A stretch of 64,000 nucleotides of DNA, from positions 216,847 through 280,846 of the forward strand of contig WBMZ01004771.1 of the NCBI GenBank assembly GCA_013400975.1. Reading direction: 5' to 3'. The notes under the pieces are model-generated. The model was not told the DNA's origin. It worked only from the letters and a program-made list of their open reading frames with translations, and made no database searches. The first letter of the stretch is position 1, and each line of letters begins with the position of its first letter. Made by a program: the position numbers and the translations under genes. The stretch is from Atrichornis clamosus. Lineage: Eukaryota; Chordata; Aves; Passeriformes; Menuridae. Positions 58,601-64,000 of this stretch are shown here, in pieces.

Positions 58601-61140
58601 ATATATATGTGGTTTCTAGCAGAACCTGTATTTTTTGACCTTCTCCTCTCTCCCTCAACTTAAATCTACTGAAGTATTGCACTCAAATTACTGGAGAACC
58701 TGTTGCTCAAATAGTTCCCAACATTTGTGTATCTGCAATGGAAAGGAGTAGTTGCTGTTATTCTATGTGATTAAAAAGACAGTTTTCTTTGGAAAGGCAC
58801 TATCACTTTGTATTGTCAGTGCCCGTCAATGCAGACTGTAGCTTAGTTTACATATTTACAAAGTGTTTAAATCAGTAAAGGAATTCAATTTATTATAGCT
58901 CCGACCAGCAGCAATCATGAGCAAGTTCTGAAAAAACAAGTTCACTTTTCTTCTGGAACAAATTAAACAACATTTTTAAAACTGAAATGAAGCCAATTTC
59001 CAAAGAAACTCTTTAATTGCACAATAGATCTGGTTTAGTCATCTGAGGTCTCCTGTCAAGGAGAGTATTCAGCTTTAAGTACATTTATGCTACAGCTAAA
59101 ATTACATTAAGGAGAATTTAAAACAAGTGTAGAGCCAAAATAAAACACTATCTGAAAATCACCTTGATGAAGTACACACAGTAGCTTATGCTCCAAAAAC
59201 TGTCATCCGTAATGCTGGAATATCTATCAAGCATGCAAAGTAACTTGCAGCAAGCAAACATTTCTAATTTTTTTGGTTTAGGATCAGCAGTCACATTTGT
59301 ATCACCGCCTCAGTTGAGAAGCAGAAGGTGTTTTGAGCCCTGCATTCTGCATGAGGAGAGCCATCTCTTCACTCACTCCCTATGAATGCAGCAGAGTTTG
59401 TCAGAATCGTCTGGTTTCCAGTACAAGAGGACATTGATTCAGCGTTGTGCAATTTACCCACGAAGCAGACAAAGCTCTTGATAACAGCTCAAGATGAATG
59501 AAGGCAGCTTTTAAGAATGAGCATTTTGGCATATGTTCACAGCATGTGCTAAAGTGTCACTAGGAAAAGGAAAAAAAAAAAGGAGAAATGGGAAAGAAGA
59601 GATGAGCTGAAAAGGTGGGTGAATAGAGATGATAAGTAAGATGATGCACATTGCTTCAGCACTGCCACTTCATTTAATTTTCACTGCTACTCAAGAAGGC
59701 AACAAGATGATAAATCTAAAATGCAGATCTAAGCAAGATATGCATCTGCCTCAGTTCTCTTGAATGCATTCCGTCACACACATTTTGTTTCATTACCTTA
59801 AATAAGGAGGGTACCATCTAAACCTCTCTCTGGTAGTTCAACTTACCATAGCTGAACCCAAAAGGTATAAAGAAACAGAATGCCCAGCCAATTTTTCCCT
59901 CTGGTAAGATGCCTGCCAGCTTGCTGAGAGCCAAATGAAACCCGTTACTAGAGGCTGCCAGCCTAGCCTAAAACAGCTTGACAGAAAATAAATGCTACAG
60001 ACTACACAGAGGATGGTTTAATTCCAAAAGTGTTTTTAGGCCACCACTTACGGGATTTTGTTTTCTCCATCTAAATGATAATTCATGAGTTAGAGAGTTG
60101 TAGTACTGAATATTTTATCCTGTGTTTCTAGTGAAAACTTCTCACTAATATTGGTTTGGGGCATCTCCAGGTCAAAGGCATTTTGGCACCAATTCCACCT
60201 TGTAGCCTTTCACTGAAAGGGCTGTGAAGTGGTAATTATCAGAGTGGCTGGCCGACTATTTGTCTTTGAATGCCCATGGACTTCTCCAGCTGCTAGATTA
60301 TCTTGAGATATATTATTACATACTGATTTTCATGTACAAAAGCTAACATTAGCAGCTGCAAATATTCTAGATAAATTCTGTGCTTTAAAATTTCTGCTAA
60401 AGAACTTCAATTGTAAAACAAAGTGATCTTAAAGCTATCTCTGGGATTAGGAAAAATGTTATTAATACTTTGATTAAAAAAAAAAGTTACTCCTTGAATA
60501 ATGAAACAAAATCAATACTGGATAGTTTGCTTTACCACACAGATTTAAGGTTGTGAAGATGCCATGGATGGGAAAAAAGGATATTAGGGTTTCAGATCTT
60601 GGGACAATTAGGATTGGTTACTGCAGATATTTAGAGAGACACATGGTGCTTAGAGACCAGAAAAACTGGGACATCCCAAGCTAAAGTAACTCAAACCCAA
60701 AACCCGTCCTAAGATGAGTCTGCTGGAGTTATTAGAAAGTACTGAAAAAGTTTTCCCGACTGCTTAATATTCCTTTCAGGAAAATGACTACTTCAGTTGA
60801 GATTTCTGAACATGGGAAACAGAGAGGCAAAGACACTTAAAAACCCCTGCTTTTGAAATGACATGAGTTATGCTCTTTCAAAGCACATTTTTCCTAAAAA
60901 AGCCACTCCTTCCTTTTTCAACTGCACTGCTGCATCCCCAGCAGAAGCCAAACCTGACAGCCCACAAGTCTCCACAGACACACAGTGGCACAGTCATTGC
61001 TGCGCTGCAGGACATCACTTGGAGAAGGGTCCCCTGCCTCAAGGAAGCACCCAACACTTTTTACCCCTTCAGCCTGCTACCTCCTTCTGCCACACTGAGC
61101 TGCCTTGAGCGGACTGAGAGTCCATCCCACCACTGAAAGT

Positions 61141-61165
61141 CCATCCCATCCCATCCCATCCCATC
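61141..61165. repeat. (CCATC)5 pentanucleotide repeat
   Basis: Five perfect CCATC units, flanked on both sides by a copy of CCACTGAAAGT (61130-61140 and about 61171-61181). This suggests the array grew between a short direct duplication. Confidence 0.93.
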
Positions 61166-64000
61166 TCTGCCACTGAAAGTGAGGGTCCTGCCCCCAGGAA
61201 GCTTGGCCAGCAGTAGGAGCTGGGGTTCCCGGAAAGCAGCCACAGGCACAGGGTACTCTGTCCAGACATATGGCCCCACAGCCGACAGGCTTATCCACAC
61301 GCAGCTTCAGCGCCTGCTTAAATAAATCAGTACAAAACACATTCACTTAAATCACTGGAAACACTGTGACCAACTAAGCAAAGCCACGCACCACCTTGTT
61401 CACAGTCTTTGTCTTGTTGTCTGCTGAGGGCTAGAAGACTGAGGGATATCAAAGCAGATATCACTTTTCCTCCCTGCAGTCACTCTCCATGCTTTGAGCA
61501 TGTATTATTTTGGCCTCCACAGCCACTCTTCAGTTGGAATTGTCCAAGTGGCTGGGAAACTAAATACCTACAGCAATTACTTGACACCGTACATATATAT
61601 CCTTCACCATACCGTACACCCCAGTGTTGCACCCCTGCCTGCTGCAGGCTCCTCATGGCTGACCAGACAGCTCAGTTGCCAGCTGTAGGAAGACTCAGCT
61701 GAGCCAGCTCTCAGAAAGCTGTATGCCAGCTGACTCAAGGTTTTTCTTGGACAGGAGTCAGAAAACCACTCTGCACACTTTCCGTCTGATCTACATTAAA
61801 CAAGCCTTACAGTACACAAACACCGTGAAGTAGCAAACATCTGCACTAGGGTATAAAGGTGGCCATTTTCCATTTTCCACAATGAAGAAGGTGAGTGGTA
61901 CATCCAAACAGGATGAAGGCCTACAAGTGTCACATTACACTTCTGCTTCCTTGAGGCAGCACGCCCAACAGCAGTAATGCAGCCATGGCAGCACCACGTT
62001 CCACCCTCAGCAGCACAGGATGCCTTCCTGTCAGGGACTCCCTGCACACAGTGCCATCACATCCTGAGCTGCTGCTGTGTCCCTGCTGTTGTTAAACTGG
62101 AAAGGCAGTGATCTTACACATCCATAGTGGTATGTGGGCAGACCCTCCACGTCTCATTCCAGGGTTTCTTGGGAAAGTCTTAGACCTTGCAGACAGCTGG
62201 TCCGCAAAGCCTGTGCACACCTTCATGCAGAGCTGGAGGATTAGTGTGGCCCTTTGTGTTTTATTTACTCACTTTTCCCCTGACAAACATCATGCATGCC
62301 AATGCCTCTCCGCTCCCCTTCTCCCCCACCTACAATTATTGCCCTCTGAAGAAAATGAAAAGCAAGCAAAGGAGTATGTTTAAAATTATCTTCTGTGATT
62401 CTCCTCTAGGAAGCAGCACAACCAGGAATCAGTATGACCCAAATTTCATAGTAAATGTATAAAAATGTAAAGAAATCTATGCTACAAAATGATTTTTTTC
62501 TTCTACCACTAAAAAAAGCTTCACAACTAGTATTAATATCTAGAGAAATCAAAGTTAGAAAGCATTCTTCCCAGAATAGCAACAGAGGATAGGTTTATCT
62601 ATGACCACATAGCATACCACTCTAACAATCAGTGAAAAATGGAAGGTTAATTAGTAAATAAATCAACCAATTCATCAAAACAAAAACCTCACATATACCA
62701 GAAATATCAAAACCACACACTTCAGATCTTTGTGCAAGAAGCACAATGGTATGAAGCACTATGGGCTAATCCAGGAACACCAGACAATTTAATTACATTT
62801 TCTACTGAAAAATTAAACCATATGCATAGCTCATCAGATCAAGCTTTCTAACATGTGTCTGGTTTTGATATACAACATCTGCCTGAAAATGAGATTTTCA
62901 TTTCCCTTATGAAATCCAATTCCATCTCCATGGCCAAACTCAAGGAGCATTAATGGAAAGAAGTGAGGGAAAAAGAGTAAGTGTTGGGTCATCTGATGTA
63001 GCCTTATAGCTGAGAGTTCAACTGCTGAATACTAAAAATCTTGGAATATAAAAATTCTTTCTTCACAGGTGAAGGCAATAGGGAAATACAAGAATGATCA
63101 AAAATTTTTTTCCTCAAAAAATATACCCCAAATAATTTTCTTTCTTTAAGACTACAGCTAAATAGGGTCTCAGCCCTTACTGGACCATTTCCCCCACACT
63201 GTAGTTGTATCTCCCTAGTTTTGGCTGTCTCCTTGAGAAAGCCTTGCAGAAGGACTGCCCACGTTCAATGTACAGACAAAGAAATGGCACAGTGCTCCTG
63301 CTGGAACAGCCCATCTGCCACTTCATCACCTGTTCCCTCCTGCTACTGAGCAACACGAAACACGGTGAGCTTCAGAAACCTGCCCACCATGAGGATCAGA
63401 CAATACGCAGTGCTCCAGCTCCTTTCAGCCGAACAACATCTATACCAAGGAGAACCACGTAAGTAGTGATTTAACTCCAAAAAACGGTTGCTGTAGGTGT
63501 TATTTTACAAAGTTGTAACACCATTAAAAAGTGTTTTTCTGAAGGAAGAGCACAAGACTGCATATTCCATCTGTATTTTGCCTTATGTTAGCAATTTGCT
63601 TGCCCATTCTTTTCAGCAGCCTCTTTCCAAAGGATCTTGAACTTCCTCTGAAAACTTTATTTCACTGAGTGTAAGGAAGAATTCTGTATTCAGGAACTTG
63701 GTTACACTTTTCTGTCCCTCATACTGATCTGAAGTTTTAGGGGTATTTCTTTCTTTTTCACAACAGAATTATTCCAATATACTTTCCCAGTGCTTTGAAG
63801 CCCACAAGGATGCCTGCATGCACTCAGTGCCACCGTCAAGGGAAAACACTAAATCTTGGTAAGTAGCTTGAGTTCACTCTACCCCTCTTCTGTTTCTTTT
63901 AAGCTGTCAACTTGAATCCAGTTTCTTACATCCCTGATACAAATTCAATCCTTCTGCCAGTCAGAACTGTATATACATAAAAGAAAAGGAAAAAAGGAAA

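Overview
This is vertebrate nuclear DNA and almost certainly avian. It is AT-rich and gene-poor, with short exons in long GT-AG introns. The only abundant interspersed repeat is CR1, seen as truncated 3' ends finishing in the avian-type ATTCTATG-like tail. Most open reading frames in the window are chance ORFs in introns or intergenic DNA.

Layout. (1) About 1-4500, + strand: the 3' end of MEP1B (meprin A beta subunit). One exon codes for a Thr-rich linker plus the first half of an EGF-like domain. A second codes for the rest of the EGF domain, the transmembrane helix and the start of the cytoplasmic tail. I infer a short last exon with five codons, a stop and a poly(A) signal. (2) About 4500-28000: intergenic DNA with a decayed tandem-repeat array (about 5.0-6.0 kb), one CR1 and simple repeats. 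Inside it, at 15296-16924 on the - strand, lie three spliced exons of an MCM3-type replicative helicase. They are in the right order, open and with intact splice sites, but no neighbouring exons were found. This is the most unexpected content and looks like a decaying or lost maternal/MCM3-like paralogue. (3) 28089-48306, - strand: the last four coding exons of GAREM1 (GRB2-associated regulator of MAPK1), covering most of the CABIT domain, the proline-rich centre and the C-terminal SAM domain. (4) 48307-64000: the 5' part of GAREM1 intron sequence. The exons coding for the N-terminal ~85-90 residues lie beyond the window.

MEP1B and GAREM1 are convergent, as I recall them on human chromosome 18q12, so the block is conserved synteny. 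They are functionally unrelated: a membrane metalloprotease and an EGF-receptor/ERK adaptor.

Assembly quality matters here. There are three single N characters (2991, 11384, 41453), each flanked by a direct duplication of the adjacent sequence. These look like unmerged overlapping contig ends. The first falsely duplicates most of the MEP1B transmembrane exon.
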